14,141 nt of DNA from Holophagaceae bacterium UBA706. GTDB lineage: Bacteria; Acidobacteriota; Holophagae; Holophagales; Holophagaceae. The stretch spans positions 1-14,141 of the forward strand of contig DBME01000357.1 in NCBI GenBank assembly GCA_002298155.1, read 5' to 3'. The notes under the pieces were generated by a model, which was not told where the DNA came from, made no database searches, and worked only from the letters and a program-made list of their open reading frames with translations. This document shows, piece after piece, positions 6,959 to 13,520 of the stretch (the first letter of the stretch is position 1; each line of letters starts with the position of its first letter). The position numbers and the translations under genes were made by a program.

Positions 6959-7865
6959 ACCCCGCCGCACGGCAACGGTCGCCCTGGTCGGTCTGCCCAA
7001 TTCGGGCAAATCGACCCTTCTCAACACCCTCGCCGGGGAGAAGCTGGCGGCCGTAAGCAGCATGCCCCAGACCACCCGGGGCCGCATCACCGGCATCGTG
7101 AACCGCAACCTCACCCAGCTCGCCTTCCTGGACACCCCGGGCGTGCACCTGGCCCGGCATGCCCTCAACCAGCGCATGCTGCACCACGTGGACATCGCCC
7201 TGTCCGAAGCCGACCTGCTGCTGTGGGTGGTGGACGCCTCGGGCTTCCTGGGCCCCGGCGAACGGGACCTGGCGAAGCGCCTCAAGCATGCCCGCCAGCC
7301 GGTGTACCTCATCCTGAACAAGATCGACCTGGTCTCCAAGGGCACCCTCCTGGAGAAGATCGCCGGCTACAAGGACCTCCTGGAATTCCGCGAGATCGTC
7401 CCCGTGGGCGCCAAGCTGGGCCTCAACCTGGACCCCCTCTGGAACCTCCTGGAACGGGACGCCCCCGTGGGGGAATGGACCTACGGCGACGAGACCTTCA
7501 CGGACCAGACCGAGCGCTCCATGGCCTCGGAGTTCATCCGTGAGAAGGTCCTGCGCAAGACCCGCGAGGAAGTGCCCCACGGCGTCGCCGTGGCCATCCG
7601 CGTCTGGCTTGAGGCCGATGCCGAGGACTACCCCGAGGACGGCCCGGAAGGCGGCACCTACATCGAGGCGGAAATCCTCGTGGAGCGCGCCGGCCACCGG
7701 AAGATCCTCCTGGGCTCGGGCGGCGAGATGATCAAGGACATCCGCCAGAGCGCGCAGCGGGAGCTGAAGAAGCTGCTTCAGCGCCCGGTGCGGCTGGCCC
7801 TGCACATCAAGGTGGAGGAAGGCTGGCGGGACCGCCCCGACCAGCTGGACAAGCTCAGTCTTTAG
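6951..7865 (+). CDS. era: GTPase Era
   Basis: A 304-residue GTPase that binds the 3' end of 16S rRNA and helps 30S subunit assembly. G motifs: GLPNSGKST (14-22), switch region QTTRGRITG (40-48), DTPG (61-64) and NKID (123-126). The C-terminal KH domain is recognised by GHRKILLGSGGEMIKDIR near residues 247-264 and a long basic helix after it. The length is close to the usual 300. Translation starts at GTG 6951 inside the lpxA coding region, overlapping it by eight bases. No strong ribosome site is visible, so coupling to lpxA translation is likely. In many bacteria era sits with rnc or recO; here it follows lipid A genes. The stop codon interlocks with that of the convergent methyltransferase. 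Confidence 0.95.
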   Translation: MAEPRRTATVALVGLPNSGKSTLLNTLAGEKLAAVSSMPQTTRGRITGIVNRNLTQLAFLDTPGVHLARHALNQRMLHHVDIALSEADLLLWVVDASGFLGPGERDLAKRLKHARQPVYLILNKIDLVSKGTLLEKIAGYKDLLEFREIVPVGAKLGLNLDPLWNLLERDAPVGEWTYGDETFTDQTERSMASEFIREKVLRKTREEVPHGVAVAIRVWLEADAEDYPEDGPEGGTYIEAEILVERAGHRKILLGSGGEMIKDIRQSAQRELKKLLQRPVRLALHIKVEEGWRDRPDQLDKLSL

Positions 7866-8608
7866 AGCCTCTCAAGCTTCAGGATCGGGCGGGGCAGGCA
7901 GCAGTCGGGGTATTCCGGGAAGGTCCGGCTGACCCGCTTGTAGAGCAGGCCCCCCTGGTCCTTCTTGATGGACGCGGTGCTGCGCAGGGCATGGAGGCCC
8001 AGCTTGCCGATGCCCCGGGTGCGGATGCAGGTGCCGACCCGCTCGAACCCGTTCTGGGCGGCCACCAGGTCCATGAAGCCCGAGGACAGGGAGCAGACGT
8101 TGGAGGGGTCCTCCTTGCGGTACTCCCGGCTCTTCCAGAAGAGGAGCATGGGCCGGCTGTCCGTGAAGAAGTTGGCCGTGAAGGCCGCGTACTCGTTGGC
8201 CGCCTGGAAGACGTTGCTGGCCGCCAGGAGCGGATCGCTCAGGTGGTAGAGCACCCCGTAGCACAGGACGATGTCGAAGCGTTCCGCGGGCAGGTCGTAG
8301 ACGTTGCCCCAGGTGAACTCGGCCTTGCTCTGGAAGTGGTCGTGGAGGAAGTCCCAGCCTTCGTGCTTGCCCTCCTGGGCCTCGAAATTGTCCAGGCCCA
8401 GCACCCGGGAGGCGCCCCGGTGCTCGGCCAGGAAGGACATGCCCCCGTCGTAGCAGCCGATGTCCAGCACCGTCTTGCCCTTGAAGGGGATCTCGTCCAC
8501 CAGGTAGTGCCAGGGCTTGTCCGCGATGGGCGCGTCCCCGGGGGTGAGGGTGCCGTCCTTCAGGCGGACCCGGTGGAACCATTTGATCTCGTCGATCCGC
8601 TTGACCAC
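7862..8608 (-). CDS. CmoB-like SAM-dependent methyltransferase (DUF1698-type)
   Basis: A 248-residue class I methyltransferase. Residues 10-24 (WFHRVRLKDGTLTPG) match the pre-domain motif of the CmoB family, which turns wobble 5-hydroxyuridine in tRNA into its carboxymethoxy form using carboxy-SAM. SAM motif I is VLDIGCYDGG at 47-56, the acidic residue D73 in GLDNF binds the ribose, and YHLSDP follows later. True CmoB is about 320 residues with a longer N-terminal part, so this shorter protein may be a relative with another substrate. The partner cmoA, which makes carboxy-SAM, is not in the window. The GTG start at 8608 is firmly set by AGGAGG six bases upstream. The 3' end is convergent with era, the two stops overlapping within four bases. 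Cytoplasmic. Confidence 0.75.
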   Translation of the reverse strand: MVKRIDEIKWFHRVRLKDGTLTPGDAPIADKPWHYLVDEIPFKGKTVLDIGCYDGGMSFLAEHRGASRVLGLDNFEAQEGKHEGWDFLHDHFQSKAEFTWGNVYDLPAERFDIVLCYGVLYHLSDPLLAASNVFQAANEYAAFTANFFTDSRPMLLFWKSREYRKEDPSNVCSLSSGFMDLVAAQNGFERVGTCIRTRGIGKLGLHALRSTASIKKDQGGLLYKRVSRTFPEYPDCCLPRPILKLERL

Positions 8609-8620
8609 GGAGTCCTCCTA

Positions 8621-8654
8621 GGGGGGGATGGTTGGGGTGGGGGTTGGGGTTGGG
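8621..8654 (+). promoter_or_regulatory. G-quadruplex-type G tract between divergent genes
   Basis: On the plus strand, runs of 7, 2, 4, 5, 4 and 3 G follow each other with one- or two-base linkers (8621-8627, 8630-8631, 8634-8637, 8639-8643, 8646-8649, 8652-8654). This meets the standard four-run G-quadruplex rule several times over. It lies directly upstream of the ribosome site of the CmoB-like gene, whose mRNA leader would be C-rich. Any quadruplex would therefore form in the DNA template strand, or in a transcript reading rightward. Confidence 0.6.
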
Positions 8655-8668
8655 TGAACGTAAGGTGA

Positions 8669-8696
8669 ATTCTCGTCATTATTGTTAAAAAAACAA
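8669..8696 (-). promoter_or_regulatory. Candidate promoter of the CmoB-like gene
   Basis: The gap 8609-8840 holds an AT-rich island (about 8661-8710) unlike its surroundings. On the minus strand TTGTTT (8696-8691), a 16-nt spacer and GAGAAT (8674-8669) form a weak -35/-10 pair. It would give a leader of about 55 nt that includes the C-rich complement of the G tract. Eye-ball match only. Confidence 0.22.
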
Positions 8697-8793
8697 CAGA
8701 TATTCAGATTGGCCAAGAAGAAGCATGCCGGAACGGTTCACCCCTTTCCGTCATCGGTCCACCCCAGTCTCGGATTTTTCCTGGAAATCGCAC

Positions 8794-8799
8794 TAGAAT
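8794..8799 (+). promoter_or_regulatory. Candidate -10 element of the M13 peptidase operon
   Basis: TAGAAT (five of six to TATAAT) lies 41 nt before the ATG of the peptidase gene, a natural leader distance. No recognisable -35 element sits 16-18 nt upstream, so an activator or another sigma factor may be involved, or the match may be chance. Confidence 0.3.
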
Positions 8800-8840
8800 A
8801 GATTCATCCGCATCGTTGTCCCACCGTTCCAGGAGCCTTG

Positions 8841-10859
8841 ATGTCTTCCACTTCTCTTGCCCGCCTCGGGGCCGCCCTCCTCGTGGCCACCTGTTCCCTG
8901 CGGGCCGCCGCCCCGGGGGTCGACCCGAACCTCATGGACCGCTCCGTCTCGCCCGCGGTGGACTTCTACCGCTATGCCAACGGCGCCTTCGACAAGCAGC
9001 CCATCCCCGCCGACCGCTCCTCCAACGGCGTCAACCTGGAGATCGACGACCGGAATAGGGCCATCCTCCGCGACATCATCGAAACCTGCGCCAAGGACGA
9101 CGCCGCCGCGCCGGGCACTCCCGCCCAGCGAATCCGGGACTTCTACCGCAGCGGCATGGACGAGGCCGCCATCGAGAAGGCGGGCGTCATGCCCCTGGAT
9201 CCGCTCTTCCAGGTGGTGGCCGGCATCCGCGATCCCCGCACCCTGGCCCAGGCCCTGGGCCGCCTCCATGCCATGGGCGTGGGCGCGGGCTTCAGCTTCG
9301 GGGTGGAACAGGACCCCAAGGCCAGCCGCAGCCACCTGGCCAGCTTCGTGCAGGGCGGCCTGGGCCTTCCCGAACGCGAATTCTACTTCCGGGATGACGC
9401 GGTCACCCGCGACCAGCGCGCCGCCTACCAGGCCCACGTCGCCCGCATGCTGGAGCTGGCCGGCGCCAAGCCCGCCGCCGCCAAGGCCGCCGCGGCCAGG
9501 GTCCTGGCCCTGGAGACCCGCCTGGCCGAAGTGAGCCGCAAGCTGGTGGACCTCCGGGACCCCGAGAGGAACTACAACAAGCTGGACCGCAAGGCCCTGG
9601 CCGCCCTCACCCCCGGGTTCCCCTGGGAGGCCTTCCTGGCGGAAGTGGGCATGCCCGCCGGCGAGCGCTGGGTGGACGTGGGGCAGCCGGAATTCTTCAA
9701 GGGACTGGGCAAGCTGGCCAGGACCGTCCCCGTGAAGGACTGGCAGGCCTACCTCCGCTTCCACGTCCTGAGCACCTACGCCAACTACCTGGGCAAGGAC
9801 CTGGACGCCGAGGACTTCGACTTCTACGGCCGCAAGCTCACCGGCACCCAGGTGCAGCGCGAGCGCTGGGAGCGTGTCCTGGGCATGGTGGACTACGGCA
9901 TCGGCGAGGACCTGGGCCAGCTGTACGTGAAGCGCGCCTTCTCCCCCCAGGCCAAGGCCAAGGTCCAGGAGATCGTGAAGTTCCACCTGGAGGCCCTGCG
10001 CCAGAGCATCCAGCGCGCCACCTGGATGGGCGAAGCCACCAAGAAGCAGGCCTACCGCAAGCTGGAGACCCTGAACCCCAAGGTGGGCTACCCCGACGTG
10101 TGGCGGGACTACCGCCCCATGGGCATCAAGCCCCAGGTGTACGTGCTGAACGTCATGGCCGCCCGGGCCTTCGAGCACCGCCGCGCCATGGCCAAGCTGG
10201 GCCACCCCGTGGATCCGGGTGAATGGAACATGAGCCCCCAGACCAACAACGCCTACTACAACCCCTCCCTGAACGAGATCGTCCTGCCCGCCGGCATCCT
10301 CCAGCCGCCCTTCTTCGATGAGAAGGCCGACGACGCCAGCAACTACGGGCTCCTGTCCTCCACCATCGGCCATGAGCTCCTCCACGGCTTCGACGACCAG
10401 GGCAGCCTCTTCGATGCCGACGGCAACCTCCGCAACTGGTGGACCCCCGAGGACCGCAAGGCCTACGAGGCCCAGACCGACGCGGTGGTGCGCCAGTACG
10501 ACGCCTACGAGCCGTTCCCCGGCATCCACATCCAGGGCCGCCAGACCCTGGGCGAGAACCTGGCCGACATCGGCGGCCTCAAGATCGCCTTCGAGGCCTG
10601 GAAGCTGGCCACCGCCGGCAAGCCCCAGCCCGACGTGGACGGCCTCACCGCCGAACAGCGGTTCTTCATCGGCTTCGCCCAGAGTTGGCGCACCAACATG
10701 CGCCCGGAACTGGAGCGCTACAAGGTCCAATCCGACGTACACTGCCCCGAGCGCTGGCGGGTGCTCGGCACCGTGTCCGCCCTGCCGGAATTCCAGCGGG
10801 TCTTCCAGATCCCCGCCTCATCCCGCAAGGCCACGGACGCCAGCTTCACCCTCTGGTAG
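8841..10859 (+). CDS. Exported M13 (neprilysin-like) zinc metallopeptidase
   Basis: A 672-residue peptidase of the M13 family, which cuts oligopeptides on the N-terminal side of hydrophobic residues. An N-terminal hydrophobic segment at about residues 7-20, then LRAAAP, indicates export to the periplasm or outside. The VATC there is a poor lipobox. The mature protein starts with the family opening (MDRSVSPAVDFYRYANGAF). Zinc ligands are H511 and H515 in HELLHGFDDQG, with catalytic E512. The third ligand is E572 in ENLADIGG, with D576. The substrate-binding NNAYYNP and the C-terminal CPERWRVLGTVSALPEF and terminal Trp are present, so the protein is complete. ATG 8841 is preceded by AGGAG with a five-base gap; TTG 8838 is less likely. 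The small CMD-fold gene follows after nine bases, suggesting an operon. M13 genes are common in Acidobacteriota. Confidence 0.94.
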   Translation: MSSTSLARLGAALLVATCSLRAAAPGVDPNLMDRSVSPAVDFYRYANGAFDKQPIPADRSSNGVNLEIDDRNRAILRDIIETCAKDDAAAPGTPAQRIRDFYRSGMDEAAIEKAGVMPLDPLFQVVAGIRDPRTLAQALGRLHAMGVGAGFSFGVEQDPKASRSHLASFVQGGLGLPEREFYFRDDAVTRDQRAAYQAHVARMLELAGAKPAAAKAAAARVLALETRLAEVSRKLVDLRDPERNYNKLDRKALAALTPGFPWEAFLAEVGMPAGERWVDVGQPEFFKGLGKLARTVPVKDWQAYLRFHVLSTYANYLGKDLDAEDFDFYGRKLTGTQVQRERWERVLGMVDYGIGEDLGQLYVKRAFSPQAKAKVQEIVKFHLEALRQSIQRATWMGEATKKQAYRKLETLNPKVGYPDVWRDYRPMGIKPQVYVLNVMAARAFEHRRAMAKLGHPVDPGEWNMSPQTNNAYYNPSLNEIVLPAGILQPPFFDEKADDASNYGLLSSTIGHELLHGFDDQGSLFDADGNLRNWWTPEDRKAYEAQTDAVVRQYDAYEPFPGIHIQGRQTLGENLADIGGLKIAFEAWKLATAGKPQPDVDGLTAEQRFFIGFAQSWRTNMRPELERYKVQSDVHCPERWRVLGTVSALPEFQRVFQIPASSRKATDASFTLW

Positions 10860-10868
10860 GGAGCATGA

Positions 10869-11195
10869 ATGAAGCGAACCCCTGACTCCACAATGAAATA
10901 CATGGATTTCATCCAGCGGTTTCCCCGCCTTGGGGAAGCCTGGGACGCCATCCACAGGGAGGAGGCCCAGGGGCCCCTGGACGCCCGCACCATGCGCCTG
11001 GTCAAGGTGGCCGTGGCCATGGGGGCGTTCCGGGAGGGCGCGGTCCACTCCGCCGTGCGCAAGGCCCTCAAGGCCGGCGTCACCCGGGAGGAGCTGGAGC
11101 AGGTTGTGGCCCTGGGGGCCAGCACCCTGGGCATGCCCTCCTCGGTGGCTGTGTACACCTGGGTGCAGGACGTGCTGGACAAGGTCGACGCGTGA
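10869..11195 (+). CDS. Small carboxymuconolactone-decarboxylase-fold protein without redox cysteines
   Basis: A 108-residue all-helical protein of the CMD/AhpD-like fold. The recognisable core is LDARTMRLVKVAVAMGA (37-53), H60 in GAVHSAVRKALKAGVTREEL, and ALGASTLGMPSS further on. In AhpD-type peroxidase partners a CxxC pair precedes the conserved His. Here there is no cysteine in the whole protein, so thiol redox activity is excluded. It is closer to the cysteine-free carboxymuconolactone decarboxylases or to proteins of unknown role. The ATG at 10869 has GGGAG five bases upstream; MKYMDF at 10893 is an alternative start. The gene starts nine bases after the M13 peptidase and its stop overlaps the mobA start by four bases (GTGA), so it is in the middle of a probable three-gene transcript. 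Its substrate is unknown. Confidence 0.78.
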   Translation: MKRTPDSTMKYMDFIQRFPRLGEAWDAIHREEAQGPLDARTMRLVKVAVAMGAFREGAVHSAVRKALKAGVTREELEQVVALGASTLGMPSSVAVYTWVQDVLDKVDA

Positions 11196-11776
11196 CCGCG
11201 GCCGCCGGCATGCTCCTGCTCACGGGCGGGCGGGGGCGGCGTTTCGGCGGTCCCAAGCATGGCCAGCCCCATCCCCGGGGCGGCACCTGGGGCGGCCACC
11301 TGGTGGCGGTCTTCCGGTCCGTGTTCCCCGAGGGACCGGTGGAACTCCTGGGCGAGCCGCTGCCCGAACATCCCGGACTGCCCGTCACGGCCGATGACGG
11401 GGCGGGCCCCGCCGCCGCCCTGGTGGCCTGGGCACGCGTGGAACGCCCCCAGCCGCGCCGTTGGTGGTTGGTGGCCTGCGATCAGGTGCGGTGGACCCGC
11501 GAGGCCTTGGCCGCCTGGCACGCCGAAGCCGAACGGTGCGACCCCGGGGCCGAGCGGTGGGTCATGGCCCGGGTGGACGACCATACGCAGTATCTGGGGG
11601 GCTTCCTGCCGGGCCAGCGGGTGCGGGACCTGGCCTCCCTCCCGGGCGGCAGCCTGCGGGACCTCACCCGGGCGTTGCCCTGCGAACTGCTGACCTGGCC
11701 CCACGAATGCTGGCAGGACGTGGATACCCCCGAGGCCCTGGAGGCCTGGCTGGGGTCCCGGAACACCCGGCCCTGA
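11192..11776 (+). CDS. mobA: MobA-like molybdenum cofactor guanylyltransferase
   Basis: A 194-residue nucleotidyltransferase with a MobA-type Rossmann fold, expected to join GMP from GTP to molybdopterin to give the guanine dinucleotide cofactor. The N-terminal nucleotide loop is LLTGGRGRRFGGPKHG (9-24), with the conserved Gly-Gly, Arg and Lys. GPAAALVAW (72-80) matches the usual GPLxG region. The metal-binding aspartate is D97 in VACDQV, and DVDTP (176-180) matches the DIDTP signature near the end of MobA. Start GTG 11192 overlaps the stop of the CMD-fold gene. The length is standard for stand-alone MobA. No other cofactor gene (moa, moe, mobB) is in the window, so a related cytidylyl- or sugar-nucleotide transferase cannot be excluded. 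Its stop abuts that of the opposite gene without any spacer. Confidence 0.78.
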   Translation: MTAAAGMLLLTGGRGRRFGGPKHGQPHPRGGTWGGHLVAVFRSVFPEGPVELLGEPLPEHPGLPVTADDGAGPAAALVAWARVERPQPRRWWLVACDQVRWTREALAAWHAEAERCDPGAERWVMARVDDHTQYLGGFLPGQRVRDLASLPGGSLRDLTRALPCELLTWPHECWQDVDTPEALEAWLGSRNTRP

Positions 11777-12325
11777 CTACTTGGCCTCGGGCTTGAGGTG
11801 CAGGATGGTGAGCGTGTAGGCCTCGCCCAGGGCGGAGGTCTCCGAGGTGTCCACCACGAAGAAGACCGTGACCGCCTCCTGCTTGGGGTTGATGTACGAG
11901 GCCTCGGGGTTCCCCGTGTGGATGCGGTTCTGCAGCATGCCGCGCTCGATCAGGCCCATGCGGTTCACGCAGCGCACCACGAACCACGCCTCATGGTCGC
12001 CCCGGAGCCGGGCGTGCACCTTCTCCCCGGGAGCCACCTCCACCCGGTAGGCCTGCCAGCCCGCCTGGGAATTGACCATGTGGGCGATTTCCGTATCGCC
12101 CGCGGGCACCGCCAGGGCAGGCACGAAGCCGCCTCGCCGGGCCGAGCGGCGGATTCCCAGCTCCATGCCGGAATTGCCGATGGGACCCACCAGGTCGGGG
12201 AGATTCTCCCGCGTGGCCACGGGACCCGGCACGGAGGGAAGGTCCTTTCCCAGGACCTTGGCGGGGGCGGGGGCCTGGGCGTACACCAGGCTGGAAATAA
12301 CGGAAACCAGGATGAAAGATTTCAT
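11777..12325 (-). CDS. Exported protein of unknown function
   Basis: A 182-residue protein that I do not recognise. MKSFILVSVISSLVYA followed by QAP is a clear signal peptide with likely cleavage after residue 16. A Pro/Ala-rich linker follows. The rest is rich in short beta-like stretches (WQAYRVEVAPGEKVHARL, then AVTVFFVVDTSE and AYTLTILHL), suggesting a beta-sandwich. The YRVEVAPGEKV segment faintly recalls the pre-peptidase C-terminal type of domain, which is a guess. One cysteine remains in the mature part, so no internal disulfide. AGGAGG, seven bases upstream of the ATG at 12325, is a strong ribosome site. It is convergent with mobA, with adjacent stops, and divergent from accA across 100-odd bases. 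Confidence 0.75.
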   Translation of the reverse strand: MKSFILVSVISSLVYAQAPAPAKVLGKDLPSVPGPVATRENLPDLVGPIGNSGMELGIRRSARRGGFVPALAVPAGDTEIAHMVNSQAGWQAYRVEVAPGEKVHARLRGDHEAWFVVRCVNRMGLIERGMLQNRIHTGNPEASYINPKQEAVTVFFVVDTSETSALGEAYTLTILHLKPEAK

Positions 12326-12390
12326 GGCGTTTCCTCCTGACAGCTTACATGGTCCTCCCTGGACCGCCCGCAGGCAAGGCTGGACTGGTC

Positions 12391-12407
12391 AGGGACCCCC
12401 CGTCCCT
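12391..12407. promoter_or_regulatory. Small perfect hairpin upstream of accA
   Basis: AGGGAC and GTCCCT form a perfect six-base inverted repeat around a CCCCC loop, ending 32 nt before the TTG start of accA. It could be an operator or leader hairpin; in this GC-rich sequence it may also be chance. Confidence 0.25.
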
Positions 12408-12439
12408 CTAAACTGGAAACTCCATCCTTCGAGGTGCCA

Positions 12440-13388
12440 TTGAGCGGACAACCCACCGATCTCGCCGATCTGGAACGACCCATCCTCGATCTCGAGGCCC
12501 AGATCCGCGCCCTGGAGATGGACCCGGGCAAGACCAAGGAGCGGGACCGCCTCCGGAAGAAGGTGGACAAGCTCAAGGCCGAGGTCTTCGCCTCCATCAC
12601 CGACTGGCAGCGCACCCAGCTGGCCCGGCACCCGCGCCGGCCCTACACCCTGGACTACATCGAACGCATCTGCGACCGGTTCGAGGAGATCCACGGGGAC
12701 CGAAACTTCGCGGACGACGCCGCCATCGTGGGCGGCATGGGCTGGATCGGCGGCGAACCCGTCATGGTCATCGGCCAGCAGAAGGGCCGCGACACCAAGC
12801 AGAAGATCATCCGCAACTTCGGCATGCCCCGGCCGGAGGGATATCGCAAGGCGCGGCGCCTGTTCGACCTGGCGGCCCGCTTCCAGCGGCCGGTCATCAC
12901 CTTCATCGACACCCCCGGCGCCTACCCCGGCATCGGGGCCGAGGAGCGGGGCCAGGCCGAGGCCATCGCCGTGAACCTGGAGGTGATGGCCTCCCTGCCG
13001 GTGCCGGTGGTGGCGGTGGTGATCGGCGAGGGCGGCTCCGGCGGCGCGCTGGCCCTCGGCGTGGCCAACCGCGTGCTGATGCTGGAGTACTCGATCTACT
13101 CGGTCATCTCGCCGGAGAGCTGCAGCGCCATCCTCTACCGCGACGCGGGCAAGGCGCAGAAGACGGCCGAGGCGCTGCGGCTCACCGCCCGCGATCTGCT
13201 CGGCTTCGGCATCACCGACGAGGTGATCCCGGAGGCCCCCGGCGGCGCCCACCGCGACCCGGCGCTGACCGCGCGCAGCGTGGGCGCGGCCCTCCTCCGC
13301 CAGGCTGCGGCGGATGGCGCCGGACGCGCTGGTGGAGGACCGCTACCGCCGGTTCAGGGCCATGGGCGCCTTCGGCGAGGAGCACTGA
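12440..13388 (+). CDS. accA: Acetyl-CoA carboxylase carboxyltransferase subunit alpha, frameshifted near its 3' end
   Basis: AccA, with AccD, transfers the carboxyl group from biotin to acetyl-CoA to make malonyl-CoA. The N-terminal helical part ([20 protein letters not shown]) and the core are typical: [58 protein letters not shown] and [13 protein letters not shown]. The frame breaks at about 13304. Up to CAG 13301-13303 it is normal, then the family-like C-terminus ([10 protein letters not shown]...RYRRFRAMG) continues from CTG 13305 to the TGA at 13386-13388 in the next frame. One surplus G, or a loss of two bases modulo three, explains it. Read uncorrected, the frame runs on to 13510 as Gly/Ala/Arg-rich text with no family likeness. 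Corrected length is about 315 residues, normal for AccA. TTG 12440 is preferred because GAGGTG is just upstream; GTG 12434 is the alternative. A disrupted copy of an essential gene suggests sequence error. Confidence 0.9.
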
Positions 13389-13520
13389 GCCGGGGCGTCG
13401 CTGGCGGCGCGCCGGCCCGGGCGCATCGCCGCCCTGGGGCGGTCAAGCCCCGTGCACAGACGACGCAGGGACCCGAGGCTGTCGCCAGGGCCGGGGAGAG
13501 CGGGGTATAACGGCCCGGTC

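Noticed and set aside
5978..7345. Minus-strand open frame of 455 codons across fabZ, lpxA and era
   Set aside because: It crosses three well-identified genes on the other strand and shows no recognisable motif.
8682..8698. TTGTT...AACAA dyad with an A-run, considered as an intrinsic terminator
   Set aside because: The stem is five AT-rich pairs with one GC pair each side, far too weak, and the site is between divergent gene starts where no terminator is needed.
8793..10742. Minus-strand open frame of 649 codons opposite the M13 peptidase
   Set aside because: Low-complexity Gly/Ala/Val/Leu text typical of antisense shadows; the plus-strand gene has signal peptide, zinc motif and family C-terminus.
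13429..13442. CCGCCC/GGGCGG dyad in the accA-hisC gap, considered as a terminator
   Set aside because: The loop is only two bases and no T-run follows; such dyads are frequent by chance at this GC content.
13389..13510. C-terminal extension of accA in the uncorrected frame
   Set aside because: No likeness to AccA; the proper C-terminus and stop lie in the neighbouring frame, so this is frameshift read-through.
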